A stretch of 64,000 bases of DNA from Acidobacteriota bacterium (GCA_031296115.1 JARLGI010000011.1:95262-159261), one strand, 5' to 3'. Positions 1 to 9,071 are shown, counted from the stretch's first letter. Notes: generated from the letters alone by a model not told the origin. Numbers and translations: made by a program.

Positions 1-1
1 C

Positions 2-2758
2 AACAATTTCCTGCTCGACGGATTCGACAACAACGAATCGCTGGTCAACACCATCATCTTCTTCTCGGCCCCGGACGCGATCCAGGAATTCCGGGTTGCG
101 ACCAACGTCGCGCCGGCTGAATTTGGCCGCGCCGGTGGTGGGGTAATCAACACCGCGATCAAGTCCGGCACCAATCAGATCCACGGGGTCCTATGGGAAT
201 TCCTGCGCAACAGCGCGCTCGACGCGACTCCCTGGACGCCTCAACAAAACGCCAAAAAGTTTCCCTTCAAGCAGAACCAGTTCGGAGCCGCCGCCGGCGG
301 TCCGATCATCAAGAACAAGCTCTTCGTCTTTGGTGATTATCAGGGCTTCCGGGCCTCTGCTCCCGCCAGCACCGACTACGCTACGGTTCCTACCGATCTG
401 ATGCGCAGCAGCGGCTATACCAACTTCTCTGAGCTTCTGTCCGAAGGCATTCAGATCAAGAACCCCCTCACCGGTCTGCCGTTCCCCGGGAACATCATCA
501 CCATTCCACTCAACCCGGCAGCGGTGAATTACCTGAATGCGTATCCCGTGCCGAACTGCAACAATTCAACCAACTCGAGCTGCCATTCCTTGACCCAGAA
601 CTACACCACGACGCGGCAGCGAATTCAGACCATCAACGACTTCGATGTCCGGGCTGATTGGAACATTGGCGCCAAGGACACTGCTTTCTTCCGCTACAGT
701 TACGGCAACGATAACCTGACCACCACCTCTCGCCTGCCCGACCTGCCCGCCGGATTTGGATCGGGCACCAATCCAACTAAGCCCTGGTCGGCGGTGGGGG
801 AGGAAACCCATCTCTTCACCCCAAACCTAATTAACGAGTTCCGGTTCGGGTTCATTCGCACGACCTTCGGCTATCAGCCTCCGTTCGGCAATGTTCCCCT
901 CTCCGCGAACCTCGGCATCGTCAATGCCAACGTGAACGGCCTCGGGCAGCCTGATCCGGCGCTTGGCGGCGGCGCGCTGATCGGTGGCTACAACAATCAA
1001 CTGGAGTACACGGGTGACTATGGACCGTACGTGGTGCCGCAAGACACCTGGCAGGAGGCCGACAACCTGTCGTGGGTGAAGGGCAAACACACCATGAAGT
1101 TCGGCGCCAACATCCTGCGCCGGCAGGTGGACTTCTTCCGGCCGTTGACCGGCAAAGGCTACTTCTTTTTGTTCGGGAACGGGCAGACGCCCAGCATCAC
1201 CGGCTACGAAGTGACGGACCTGCTGATCGGTTTCACCAACCAGTACCAGATCGGTCCGGTGCTCGGCAATTCGCAAACCCGCAATTGGGAAACTGGCTTT
1301 TACGGGCAGGATGACTGGAAGGTAACCCGCAGGTTGACCTTGAACCTGGGTCTTCGCTGGGACCTGATTACTTGGCCAGTGGAGAAGAACAACAATCAGT
1401 CGAACTTTGACATTTACACCGGACAGATTCTGCTCGCCGGACAGGACGGCAACTCACGCAGTTTCATCCCCGTCTCGTATCACAACTTCGCCCCGCGCAT
1501 CGGCTTCGCTTTCGATCCAACCGGCAGCGGTCAGAGCAAGTTCAGCGGCGGCTACGGGATCTTCTACTTCGTGGACCGGGGCGGCATCAGCAACCAGCTG
1601 GCTCAGAACCCGCCTTTCAGCGGTCAGGAGAGCTTCAACTACGTCAACGGATACCGCATCACGTTTACCGGGCAGGCGCCGCTGGGTACCTACGACCCAA
1701 ACACCGGTCAGTGCCTGACCAGTTGTAATCCGGTGGGAGCAGTGACGCCACTACCCTTAAAGGGCCCGATCATGGTGAATCTGAACAACCCCGTGAATGT
1801 CGCCATCTCAGTTGCCACTCTGCCGTCCAACAAGACCCCGAGCGTGCAGGAGTGGAACTTCCAGTACGAGCGGCAACTGGGCAGCAACGTGAGCATGAGC
1901 CTGGCTTACGTCGGTACCAAGGGTACGCACCTGGTGACCTACTACAACTACAACCGCCAGTACTACAACTCACCGCAGAACACGGTCAACTTCCCGCAGT
2001 TAAGCGCTATCAACACCCAGGCCACCATCGGCAACTCCAGCTACAACGCGCTGCAAGCGACACTGAATCGCCGCTTCACCAATGGCTTGCAGTTCGGGGC
2101 CTCGTATACCTGGTCGCACGCCATCGACGATTCGCCGGGCGCTTTCGACAACCCCACGGGATCGTCGGTGGATTACCGCGACCTGAAGGCGGAAAGGTCC
2201 AACTCGGACCTCGACATGCGTCAGCGCTTCGTGATGAGCGGCATCTATGACCTGCCGTTTGGCCGTGGCCGCAAATGGGGGAGCGACTGGAATGGCTTTA
2301 CCAACTCAGTGCTCGGCGGGTGGCAGACCAACCTGATCTTTACCGCGGCGAGCGGCACGCCATTCGACCTCTCCTACACCGGAGGTAACCCGACCGTTCG
2401 TCCGAACCTGGTCGGAGACCCCATGGCTGGTATCACCACGCCCTACGAGTACTTCAACCCCGCTGCTTTCGCCCCGGTTCCAATGAACGCCGCTGGTGTC
2501 ATTTTGCAGGCGGGAACCACTCCCCGCAACTTCCTGGTTGGACCTGGGACCATGGACATCGACTTTGCGACCTTCAAGAACTTCAACATCACCGAGAGGT
2601 ATGTGCTTCAGTTCCGTGCGGAGTTCTTTAACATCACCAACACGCCGCAGTTCGCTAGCCCGGACGCCAGCTTGACGGATGGCAACTTCGGCAAAATCAC
2701 CACGGGTCGTCTCGCTAGTGAGCGGCAGATTCAGTTCGCTCTGAAGTTCAGCTTCTAA
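2..2758 (+). CDS. Oar-like TonB-dependent receptor, 5' end outside window
   Basis: The reading frame is open from base 2, so the gene starts upstream of the window; about 918 residues are visible. The first ~100 residues read as a TonB plug domain (LLDGFDNNES, then QEFRVATN, EFGRAGGGVIN, SGTNQIHG, AAGGPIIKNKLF). The rest is a long beta-barrel rich in aromatic and Asn/Gly strands, ending in a typical outer-membrane C-terminus (IQFALKFSF, terminal Phe). The missing N-terminus would be expected to hold a signal peptide and a carboxypeptidase-regulatory-like domain, as in acidobacterial Oar proteins. It sits in the outer membrane and probably imports or binds oligosaccharides or peptides; the substrate cannot be read from sequence. 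The amylase downstream hints at a glycan, but a strong terminator separates the two genes. Confidence 0.93.
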   Translation, partial: NNFLLDGFDNNESLVNTIIFFSAPDAIQEFRVATNVAPAEFGRAGGGVINTAIKSGTNQIHGVLWEFLRNSALDATPWTPQQNAKKFPFKQNQFGAAAGGPIIKNKLFVFGDYQGFRASAPASTDYATVPTDLMRSSGYTNFSELLSEGIQIKNPLTGLPFPGNIITIPLNPAAVNYLNAYPVPNCNNSTNSSCHSLTQNYTTTRQRIQTINDFDVRADWNIGAKDTAFFRYSYGNDNLTTTSRLPDLPAGFGSGTNPTKPWSAVGEETHLFTPNLINEFRFGFIRTTFGYQPPFGNVPLSANLGIVNANVNGLGQPDPALGGGALIGGYNNQLEYTGDYGPYVVPQDTWQEADNLSWVKGKHTMKFGANILRRQVDFFRPLTGKGYFFLFGNGQTPSITGYEVTDLLIGFTNQYQIGPVLGNSQTRNWETGFYGQDDWKVTRRLTLNLGLRWDLITWPVEKNNNQSNFDIYTGQILLAGQDGNSRSFIPVSYHNFAPRIGFAFDPTGSGQSKFSGGYGIFYFVDRGGISNQLAQNPPFSGQESFNYVNGYRITFTGQAPLGTYDPNTGQCLTSCNPVGAVTPLPLKGPIMVNLNNPVNVAISVATLPSNKTPSVQEWNFQYERQLGSNVSMSLAYVGTKGTHLVTYYNYNRQYYNSPQNTVNFPQLSAINTQATIGNSSYNALQATLNRRFTNGLQFGASYTWSHAIDDSPGAFDNPTGSSVDYRDLKAERSNSDLDMRQRFVMSGIYDLPFGRGRKWGSDWNGFTNSVLGGWQTNLIFTAASGTPFDLSYTGGNPTVRPNLVGDPMAGITTPYEYFNPAAFAPVPMNAAGVILQAGTTPRNFLVGPGTMDIDFATFKNFNITERYVLQFRAEFFNITNTPQFASPDASLTDGNFGKITTGRLASERQIQFALKFSF

Positions 2759-2773
2759 CCCACAACCGCTTGG

Positions 2774-2810
2774 GGGGAACAGGGAATTACGGCCCTGTTC
2801 CCCTTTTCTT
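2774..2810 (+). terminator. Rho-independent terminator after the TonB receptor
   Basis: A perfect 11-bp stem (GGGGAACAGGG / CCCTGTTCCCC, arms 2774-2784 and 2793-2803) with an 8-nt loop is followed by TTTTCTT. It starts 15 bases after the receptor stop and ends 9 bases before the amylase ATG. Confidence 0.92.
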
Positions 2811-2819
2811 TGCACGCCT

Positions 2820-4694
2820 ATGAATAACAAGAACTCCATCGCTGCGGCGCGAATCTCCTCCTCTTTCCTGGTTTTCATTCTGCTTCTTTCCTTCACCTCA
2901 GTTGCGCAGCCCGGTGGCGCGCCTAAGATCTCCAAAGTCGAACCACCTAACTGGTGGGCCGGGTACGTGCCCGTGGTCATGGTATTGCTCTACGGCGAGA
3001 ACCTGGCCGGAGCCGATGTCTCGGTCGATTACGCCGGCGCATCAGTCGCCAAGGTTCAAACTGAACGTGACGGCAAGCATGCGTTTGTCTGGCTGAATTT
3101 CGATCCCACTGCGGAACCCGGGGACGTCCCCATTCGCCTGAAGACAGCTTCCGGTGAGACCCGCGTGACTTTGCCGTTGCTGAAGCGCGCATCCGAGGAG
3201 GGAAAATTCCAGGGCATCACTCCCAACGACGTGATCTACCTGATCATGCCTGACCGCTTCGCCGACGGCGATCCCAGCAATAATCAGCCCAAGGATGCCG
3301 CGCCCGGGACTTATGATCGCTCCAGACCGAAGACTTACCACGGCGGGGATCTGAGGGGCGTCAGTGAGCACTTGCCGTATCTGAAGGACTTGGGAGTGAC
3401 GGCGCTGTGGATCACGCCGCTGTACGACAACGACAATTCCACCTCCGATTATCACGGCTATGGCGCGGTCGACGAATACTCGGTGGAAGACCACTTCGGC
3501 ACCATGCGGGATTTTCAGCAGCTTGTTGCTGCCGCCCACCAACTTGGCCTGAAGGTCTTGCTGGACATGGTCCCGAACCACGTTGGACCGAAGCATCCCT
3601 GGGCCACCTCGCAGCCGTCTCCGAACTGGCTGCACGGCACGACTGAGCACCACCTCGACACCGATTATTTCTACCCCCCCATCACCGATCCTCACGCGGT
3701 GAAGGCGAATTACGTCAGCGCGCTGGAGGGATGGTTCGCCAACGCTCTGCCCGACCTGGCGCAGGAGAATCCGCTGGTAGCGCAATATCTTTTGGAGAAC
3801 GCCTACTGGTGGACAGAAAGCAGTGGACTCGACGGATTCCGCATCGACACGTTCCCCTATGTTCCGCGCGCCTTCTGGGCCTATTACCACCAGGGATTGT
3901 TCTCCACCTATCCCCATTTCTTTACCGTAGGCGAGATTTACGACTTCAATCCGACAGTGACGTCGTATTGGGCCGGTGGCCAGACCGGCTTCGACGGCAT
4001 TGATACTCGCCTGACGACCCCGTTTGACTTCCCGATGAACTCCGCCATCCGCGAAGTCGTGGCTCACGGAGTTTCCGCCAAGAGAATCGTTGAAGTTCTT
4101 CGCCAGGACCGGCTCTATCCGCATCCTGAGCTTCTGGTCACCTTCATCGGCAATCACGACATGAAGCGATTTCTCACCGATGCGAATGGCTCGCGAGAGA
4201 AGCTGAAACTGGCGTTTTCCTTGCTGGCGACGCTGCGCGGGATTCCGCAGCTTTATTACGGGGACGAAATCGGCATGGGCGGCGGCGACGATCCCGATAA
4301 CCGCCAAGACTTTCCGGGGGGATTCCCCGGGGACCAGCACGACGCTTTCACCCGGGCAGGGCGCACGCCGGATGAGCAGGACGTTTACTCCCATGTGCAG
4401 ACGCTGATGAAGCTCCGGGCGGAACATCCGGCGCTGCGCATCGGGGTGCAGAAACATGTGGCAGTGGCTGACAAGTACTACGCATTCACGCGCGAGACGG
4501 AAAGTGAACGGCTATTGATCGTGTTTCACAATGGCGATGCGCCGGAGAGCGTCACCCTCGACCTCGCCAACACTTCTATCGCCGATGCCAAAAGCCTGAC
4601 GCCGATCTTTGGTGGCAGTGCGGCACAGCTCAATGGCGGGCAGGTGCAGACGCAGCTTCCGCCGAACAGCCTGGTCATCTTCCGGGAGCAATGA
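2820..4694 (+). CDS. Exported GH13 alpha-amylase (cyclomaltodextrinase/neopullulanase type)
   Basis: A 624-residue glycoside hydrolase family 13 enzyme, predicted to cleave alpha-1,4 glucans outside the cytoplasm. Residues 1-30 are a signal peptide (hydrophobic run then SVAQ). Residues ~36-120 form an IPT-like N-terminal domain of the cyclomaltodextrinase family. The TIM barrel carries all GH13 landmarks: LLDMVPNHV near 248-255, nucleophile Asp343 in GFRIDTFPY, acid/base Glu372 in VGEIYD, and transition-state Asp447 in FIGNHDMKR. A beta-sandwich C-domain follows. Length and layout match secreted neopullulanase-like enzymes of Bacteroidota and Acidobacteriota (family knowledge). The gene lies just behind the TonB receptor; the terminator between them argues for a separate transcript or limited read-through. 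Confidence 0.93.
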   Translation: MNNKNSIAAARISSSFLVFILLLSFTSVAQPGGAPKISKVEPPNWWAGYVPVVMVLLYGENLAGADVSVDYAGASVAKVQTERDGKHAFVWLNFDPTAEPGDVPIRLKTASGETRVTLPLLKRASEEGKFQGITPNDVIYLIMPDRFADGDPSNNQPKDAAPGTYDRSRPKTYHGGDLRGVSEHLPYLKDLGVTALWITPLYDNDNSTSDYHGYGAVDEYSVEDHFGTMRDFQQLVAAAHQLGLKVLLDMVPNHVGPKHPWATSQPSPNWLHGTTEHHLDTDYFYPPITDPHAVKANYVSALEGWFANALPDLAQENPLVAQYLLENAYWWTESSGLDGFRIDTFPYVPRAFWAYYHQGLFSTYPHFFTVGEIYDFNPTVTSYWAGGQTGFDGIDTRLTTPFDFPMNSAIREVVAHGVSAKRIVEVLRQDRLYPHPELLVTFIGNHDMKRFLTDANGSREKLKLAFSLLATLRGIPQLYYGDEIGMGGGDDPDNRQDFPGGFPGDQHDAFTRAGRTPDEQDVYSHVQTLMKLRAEHPALRIGVQKHVAVADKYYAFTRETESERLLIVFHNGDAPESVTLDLANTSIADAKSLTPIFGGSAAQLNGGQVQTQLPPNSLVIFREQ

Positions 4695-4705
4695 CGAGCT
4701 GAGCT

Positions 4706-5185
4706 CTACTTCTTTGGCGCCAGTGCTTCCGCTTTGCGGATCGCCTCCTCATGGCGGTCGTAGGCTTCCAGCGCCATGCGGGCCCCTTCGCGCGCGCCCG
4801 CGGTACTCATGCGCTTTTCAGCCTCGGCAAAAACGTCCTCGGCGGTCTCGTGCGCATCGTAGGCAATGTCATCGGCTTCCTTCACCCGCTTGGCCGCCGT
4901 CATGAGCGCCGGGTCGATCTTTGGCGTTCCCGCCTTCGTGCCGGGCTTGGAGCCCTTACGCCCGCGCCTGGCGTCGCCGTTCTCCGCGACGAGCTGATTG
5001 TAGACAATCTTGAGATCGTCGCTCCAGCTCTCCTTGACCTTCATCTCCTGCTGGTCGAGCGCGGCCCTCGCCCTGTCGGCGATCTCCCGCACCCGCTTCT
5101 TCTCCAGCAGCCACTTCCAGACGCCCCATTCCATCCCCTCGGTCATGATGGTCCGAGCTTCTTCCACAGGAGCAAGCTTACGCAT
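4706..5185 (-). CDS. Hypothetical charged helical protein
   Basis: 159 residues, no family recognised. I chose the ATG at 5185 because GAGG lies 7 bases upstream; the longer frame to 5254 adds an N-terminus rich in Cys, His and Arg that looks non-coding. The protein is strongly charged, with no signal peptide or membrane segment: an N-terminal Trp-rich stretch (EWGVWKWLLEKKR, ~16-28), a basic middle (RRGRKGSKPGTKAGTPK, ~75-91), then a long Ala/Glu/Lys/Arg-rich segment likely to form a helix or coiled coil. The basic Gly/Pro/Lys block could contact nucleic acid, but that is a guess. It converges on the amylase with 11 bases between stops. Confidence 0.7.
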   Translation of the reverse strand: MRKLAPVEEARTIMTEGMEWGVWKWLLEKKRVREIADRARAALDQQEMKVKESWSDDLKIVYNQLVAENGDARRGRKGSKPGTKAGTPKIDPALMTAAKRVKEADDIAYDAHETAEDVFAEAEKRMSTAGAREGARMALEAYDRHEEAIRKAEALAPKK

Positions 5186-5447
5186 GACAAACCTCGTAAA
5201 ATTACGTCCGCAAACCGGTGGGTGCAGTTGCGCTTCGCGCCGGCAATGACTCAAATAGGGTAGAATCGTCGCTCATCACATGGGTATGTTCTTGCAGGAC
5301 ACACCCCCATACTTGCCCGCGTCGCTTTGTCGGGTCACAAGGAACAACCGTCTCAACTTATGATATGGGGCCCATGGGCCGGCTGCGGTTCCGAAAGCGC
5401 CGCACTCTACCCTGGCAGAATGCGGCAGCCGGCCGACCGTCGTTCAG

Positions 5448-6143
5448 CTACTTCCCCAAAATGTTCTTTCCAAATGAAAACTTCGTTCCCACTACGACCC
5501 GCACGGTGTTACGACCGCCATCCAGTATGTTCGAGAAATAATTAAAGTGAACAAGGTCGGTGGCTACACGGAGACCGAAGTTTGGGGTCATCTCATAGGT
5601 GATCCCACCTCCGAAGCCGTAGAACACCACCGTGTCAGAGCTGGATGTCTTCCCGTTCAGGAGGCCGCTGACAACCTGTGCGATGTATGGGTTGTCAGGC
5701 GTGGCCGTGAAAGTTCCGTGCAGTGCGCCGAGCGCCGGACGCACGAAGAGGGTCACCTTTTTGAAGTGGCGGTAATTGAATTGCGGTCCCGCCTCATAGG
5801 TATAGGTTGAAGAGTTGTAAGGTACCGCCAATGGGATCCCCAACTCTTGGAATATCGGTAGATACGGCGCCAATTTCGCCTGTGTGGCCGCATTAAGCTT
5901 GCTCGGCAGCAGCGTGCTGTGGCCATTGCCGTAGCTGAAATCGAAACCCAGCGTCAGCCAACTGTTCCAGTTGTAGCCAAAGTCGCCATCGAATCCGCGC
6001 TGCGTCAGATTCAACGACGGCGTGCTGAAGTAGGAAAAGGCGCCAAAAGTGGAGAACTGGCGGACATCGGTTTGTTGTGAGAAGCAGTTGAGGCCCGTTA
6101 GGAGCAGAAATGCCAAAAGGACGCAGAGCAATAAGCGCCGCAT
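5448..6143 (-). CDS. Outer-membrane beta-barrel protein
   Basis: 231 residues. The start is supported by AAGGAG 9 bases upstream of the ATG. Residues 1-23 are a classical signal peptide (Arg-Arg, Leu-rich core, NCFSQ cleavage region). The rest alternates aromatic and polar residues in amphipathic strands (GDFGYNWNSWLTLGFDFSYG, TYEAGPQFNYRHF, GGGITYEMTPNFGLRVATDL) and ends with a strand and a basic tail (VGTKFSFGKNILGK). This resembles the OMP_b-brl/OmpA-like eight-strand barrels common in Acidobacteriota. There is no peptidoglycan-binding domain. Function beyond an outer-membrane barrel cannot be stated. It has its own leader: the next gene upstream on this strand ends ~300 bases away. Confidence 0.8.
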   Translation of the reverse strand: MRRLLLCVLLAFLLLTGLNCFSQQTDVRQFSTFGAFSYFSTPSLNLTQRGFDGDFGYNWNSWLTLGFDFSYGNGHSTLLPSKLNAATQAKLAPYLPIFQELGIPLAVPYNSSTYTYEAGPQFNYRHFKKVTLFVRPALGALHGTFTATPDNPYIAQVVSGLLNGKTSSSDTVVFYGFGGGITYEMTPNFGLRVATDLVHFNYFSNILDGGRNTVRVVVGTKFSFGKNILGK

Positions 6144-6362
6144 AATAATTTCTCCTTGCGAGCTCGACCTTTTTCGGTCAAGTCGCAGTACAAGTCTTCA
6201 GTCGAAGTCGAACCGTGGGCGTCATTGTCGAGCGCCGCACTAGCCAAGCCCGCCTGTGAGTGTTCCCATTTTGACCCATGCCGGCGTTTCCTTCAGTAAC
6301 AAAATAGAAATGTTCCGTATTTTATTCCCAAAACGGGAATGCCCCCCGAAAGCACGCTAGGC

Positions 6363-6389
6363 CTTCGTCACAGCACTCGTGTGATGAAG
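6363..6389. promoter_or_regulatory. Near-perfect inverted repeat in the barrel-gene leader region
   Basis: Arms CTTCGTCACA and TGTGATGAAG pair at 9 of 10 positions around a 7-base spacer. It lies between the lipase stop (6440) and the barrel gene start (6143), both minus strand. No T-run follows on either strand, so an operator or structured leader is more likely than a terminator. The rest of 6144-6439 shows only a short hairpin (ATTCCC/GGGAAT near 6326-6342). Confidence 0.35.
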
Positions 6390-6439
6390 TTCACAGCGCA
6401 GTTACCTTGATATGTGCTGGGGATTACTGACAGCGGAGG

Positions 6440-7210
6440 TTATTCGTCCGAATGTGCCTCGGCGAGACGGCGCGCGATGATGGTATACACCGATGCGTTG
6501 AACGCTAATCCGATGTGCGTACCGGGAACTTCGAAATCAGTGGCAGAGTTTCCCGTCACGCAGTAATGCCAGTCCACAACCCCATCATTGCGTGTGTAGA
6601 TTGCGGTTTCCAGTACCGACTTCGGCATCTTGCGGCGAAGGGAATCGAGGAACCTGCAAGTACACATGCCGGTGTAGCAGGTCGGCAGCACGGCGGGTCC
6701 ATGGTCCGCAAGAATTTGCCGGCGCACGACCTCGGCGGCACGCAGTATCGTTCTGTGGGCCACGGTGCCTCGGAAAGGGGATCCGAGCATGATCACCGAC
6801 GCGATGTCGTCAGGCCTCTGATTGGCCACGGAGCGGGCGATGATCCCGCCAAGGCTGTGGCCAATGAGATGGATCTTGCGCTCGGTCTCCATCAAGGCCT
6901 TCTCGATGCTTTCATTCAAGCGCCGCCGGATGAGCAGGTTCGGACACTCCGCATTCAGTCCGATGCCGGAAACGTAAGCTCGGTATCCCAGGCGCACCAG
7001 CCAGGAACGCAACTGGGTGAGGTAGGCGTCCGTGCCGAGAAAGCCGGGAATGAGTACAACTCCGGATCCGTCGCCCCGTGGAACGCCCAGGCCGTAATAG
7101 ACAGGGGAGGCATGTAGCAGAAGAAACTCGGCGCCAAATAAGGCTTCCTTCCAGATTGCGATGTCTGCTACCGCAGTGTCGTGCTGAAAGCCATGATTCG
7201 GCGGGGCCAT
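6440..7210 (-). CDS. Alpha/beta-hydrolase lipase or esterase
   Basis: 256 residues with a lipase-type alpha/beta-hydrolase fold. The visible triad is Ser119 in GHSLGG, Asp209 in YTRNDGVVDW and His232 in GTHIGL. An oxyanion-type segment VVLIPGFLGTD lies at 51-61. The C-terminal layout (Asp in a NDGVV loop, His in G-T-H) resembles triacylglycerol lipase/PGAP1-like proteins rather than carboxylesterase B. No signal peptide is seen, so it is probably cytoplasmic. It is the first gene of a minus-strand pair with the barrel protein; the ~300-base gap argues against tight coupling. Substrate unknown; acting on acyl esters is inference from the fold. Confidence 0.85.
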   Translation of the reverse strand: MAPPNHGFQHDTAVADIAIWKEALFGAEFLLLHASPVYYGLGVPRGDGSGVVLIPGFLGTDAYLTQLRSWLVRLGYRAYVSGIGLNAECPNLLIRRRLNESIEKALMETERKIHLIGHSLGGIIARSVANQRPDDIASVIMLGSPFRGTVAHRTILRAAEVVRRQILADHGPAVLPTCYTGMCTCRFLDSLRRKMPKSVLETAIYTRNDGVVDWHYCVTGNSATDFEVPGTHIGLAFNASVYTIIARRLAEAHSDE

Positions 7211-7400
7211 AGACGATCTGCGTTCTCCATGATGTCATCAGCATCGCGGGCGTGAGACCAAGCCTGATCCTCACCGTGAATTGGTGTCTCTCAATCGCTT
7301 GAGAGTTGCCGGGGACTGGGCGTGTCCCGCCAGGATTGGCTCGTGCACCGGAGCTTTACAAAACCTCGGCGAGTGTACACTTCCGTGGGAAATTTGCAAC

Positions 7401-7439
7401 AAAAAGAAAAACGTGCCGCTGCGTCCTGCAACGGCACGT
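7401..7439 (-). terminator. Rho-independent terminator of the phasin-like gene
   Basis: Read on the minus strand, ACGTGCCG and CGGCACGT form an 8-bp stem with a 13-base loop and are followed by TTTTTCTTTTT. It lies ~70 bases past the stop of the phasin-like gene. Confidence 0.75.
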
Positions 7440-7506
7440 CAGTGCGGCACTCATCACTCCCTGGTTGAGGCTACAGACGAGTGACTCGCACCCATTTCAT
7501 CCACTA

Positions 7507-8433
7507 CTAGGCGCCGGCGTGGGCGGTTTCCATCTTGATGGTGCGGCCCCGCGGCTTCTTGCGGCGGTGCGCGGTAGTTGCCTTGCTGGGCGTGCCCCGC
7601 CGCTTGGTCACCGCATCGATCAAGTCCCTCTCGGCGTCGACGAAGGTCTTCACTCCCTGCCGCGTAAGGTCCGGTATGGGAGCAAAGGGCGAAGCCGGAA
7701 TCATGTTCAGCGTCTTTTCCGTGGCTTTCAGATGAGCGTGCATCTGCTTGGCAGCTACGTCGAGCAGTTTCTTCTGGGCGTCGACGAAGGAGTCGGTCGC
7801 TTCCTGTGCGAGCTCCACCAGTTCCGTCTTACTCATCTTCTTGTGGGCGCCATTTCCGCCCTTGGTCGCGTTGTTCGTCTCCTCGACCACCACATCCAGG
7901 AACTTCTTCTGCGTGCGGACGAAAGTATCGAAGCTGTCGCGAGCCGCTTCTACCAGGCCTTCGCCGTCATACACCTTGCCGGCCTTCACTGCTGCCAGCC
8001 AGGTGTGGGTCTGCTTGCTGGCGATTTTGAGCATCTCCAGCTGCATCTCGACAAACGTGTCATAGCCACGGCGCAGGAAGTCGGTCGCGGCTACCGCGGG
8101 CGGGAAACCGCCGACGCGTTCCTTGACACCGGTGGTGATGATCTCGTACTCCTTCTGCGCCAGGTTCAACAGCAACTTCTGGCCTTCGATGAAGTTCGAC
8201 ATCCCCTCGCCGGCCAATTCCGTAAGAACGGCTACCGGGCGAAATGCGGAATCAGCCAACTGCTCCCGCACAAAGTTCATGGCAGTGGCATTCTGGCGTA
8301 TCGCCAGGTCCACCAGGATTCGCTGTGTGGCAAAGAAATTCTCGACACCCTGCTGCACCCAACCCGACAGCAAGGAAACAAAGGACGACTCCCGAGCAAG
8401 CATTGTGGGCTCGGCTTTAATTCCTCTTGGCAT
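7507..8433 (-). CDS. Phasin-like protein with six tandem helical repeats
   Basis: 308 residues from the ATG at 8433, which has CGGAGG 5 bases upstream; the upstream ATG at 8463 falls inside the operator and is rejected. The protein is built of about six repeats of ~45-48 residues with consensus F-x3-Q-x2-LL-(D/N)-x-A-x-K. Anchor Phe residues are near 33, 81, 127, 171, 216 and 264, and the last unit has Glu in place of Gln. The C-terminus is Lys/Arg-rich (AHRRKKPRGR). Amphipathic, non-membrane helices with this motif are typical of phasins, which coat polyhydroxyalkanoate granules. Placement next to phaR and shared palindromes support that role. Ordinary phasins are far shorter; a tandem multi-unit form is unusual. 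Repression by PhaR when granules are absent is the family expectation, not shown here. Confidence 0.8.
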   Translation of the reverse strand: MPRGIKAEPTMLARESSFVSLLSGWVQQGVENFFATQRILVDLAIRQNATAMNFVREQLADSAFRPVAVLTELAGEGMSNFIEGQKLLLNLAQKEYEIITTGVKERVGGFPPAVAATDFLRRGYDTFVEMQLEMLKIASKQTHTWLAAVKAGKVYDGEGLVEAARDSFDTFVRTQKKFLDVVVEETNNATKGGNGAHKKMSKTELVELAQEATDSFVDAQKKLLDVAAKQMHAHLKATEKTLNMIPASPFAPIPDLTRQGVKTFVDAERDLIDAVTKRRGTPSKATTAHRRKKPRGRTIKMETAHAGA

Positions 8434-8447
8434 AATGGCCTCCGTTT

Positions 8448-8462
8448 TGCTGCATTGCAGCA
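8448..8462. promoter_or_regulatory. PhaR operator 1 (perfect palindrome)
   Basis: TGCTGCA-T-TGCAGCA is a perfect 7-bp inverted repeat containing CTGC-N3-GCAG, the type of site reported for PhaR repressors. It lies just upstream of the phasin-like gene (start 8433). Confidence 0.7.
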
Positions 8463-8515
8463 TTAACTAGAATCTATTATTCACTGGTGTTCTTGTCAAG
8501 GGAAAAGTAATATTA

Positions 8516-8530
8516 TTTGCATTGCAGCAT
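8516..8530. promoter_or_regulatory. PhaR operator 2 (imperfect palindrome)
   Basis: TTTGCA-T-TGCAGCA repeats the right arm of operator 1 exactly and the left arm partly. It lies 14 bases before the phaR ATG. Its centre is 67 bases from that of operator 1, so one repressor could control both divergent genes. Confidence 0.6.
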
Positions 8531-8543
8531 AGGGTTGGGACCC

Positions 8544-9071
8544 ATGAGCACAGATACGGTCGTCATCAAGAAATACGGAAACCGCAGACTCTACGACACT
8601 TCCGGGAGCCGTTACGTCAATCTCGACGACATTGCGGCCTTGGTCCGAAATGGGAAAGACGTGCAGGTCGTCGATGCCAAAACCGGGGAAGACCTGACTC
8701 GGGTCACGCTGACACAGGTGATTGTTGAGGATGCCAAGGACCAGCCGACAGGGTTGCCACTCGAGTTGTTGCGGCAACTCATCGTTGCTTCCGATCGCGT
8801 CGGACAGGAATTCATCATGTGGTATCTGCGGTCGGCCTTCGATACCTATCAGAAGGTGCAGAACTCGCTGCAAACCCGACTTACCGAGATGCAATCCGCA
8901 GCGCTCTCTCCGCTGCAGATGATGAAGAATTTCATTCAGAGCTCCGCGCAGGAAAACCCAAGTGGGTCGAGCGAGGAGTTGCAGGAGATGCGCAAGCGGA
9001 TCGCGGAACTGGAAGCACGGCTGGCCAAACCCAAGCTGGCCAAGAAGCGAGTGCGCCGCGCGAAACCATGA
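8544..9071 (+). CDS. phaR: PhaR, polyhydroxyalkanoate synthesis repressor
   Basis: 175 residues. The N-terminal DNA-binding domain of the PHB/PHA accumulation regulator family is unmistakable: VVIKKYGNRRLYDT, then YVNLDDIAALVRNG and VVDAKTGEDLTR with LTQVIVED (residues ~6-65). The middle is helical, and the C-terminus is a coiled coil (ELQEMRKRIAELEARLAK) with a basic tail. I chose the ATG at 8544 because the family starts close to the KKYGNRRLYDT motif; a TTG further upstream lies within the operator. PhaR binds both DNA and granule surfaces and represses phasin genes and itself (family knowledge). Operators in front of both this gene and the divergent phasin gene fit autoregulation. No PHA synthase is visible in the window. 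Confidence 0.95.
   Translation: MSTDTVVIKKYGNRRLYDTSGSRYVNLDDIAALVRNGKDVQVVDAKTGEDLTRVTLTQVIVEDAKDQPTGLPLELLRQLIVASDRVGQEFIMWYLRSAFDTYQKVQNSLQTRLTEMQSAALSPLQMMKNFIQSSAQENPSGSSEELQEMRKRIAELEARLAKPKLAKKRVRRAKP

Noticed and set aside
3042..4457. 471-codon minus-strand frame opposite the amylase
   Set aside because: Antisense shadow; the plus strand carries all GH13 catalytic motifs.
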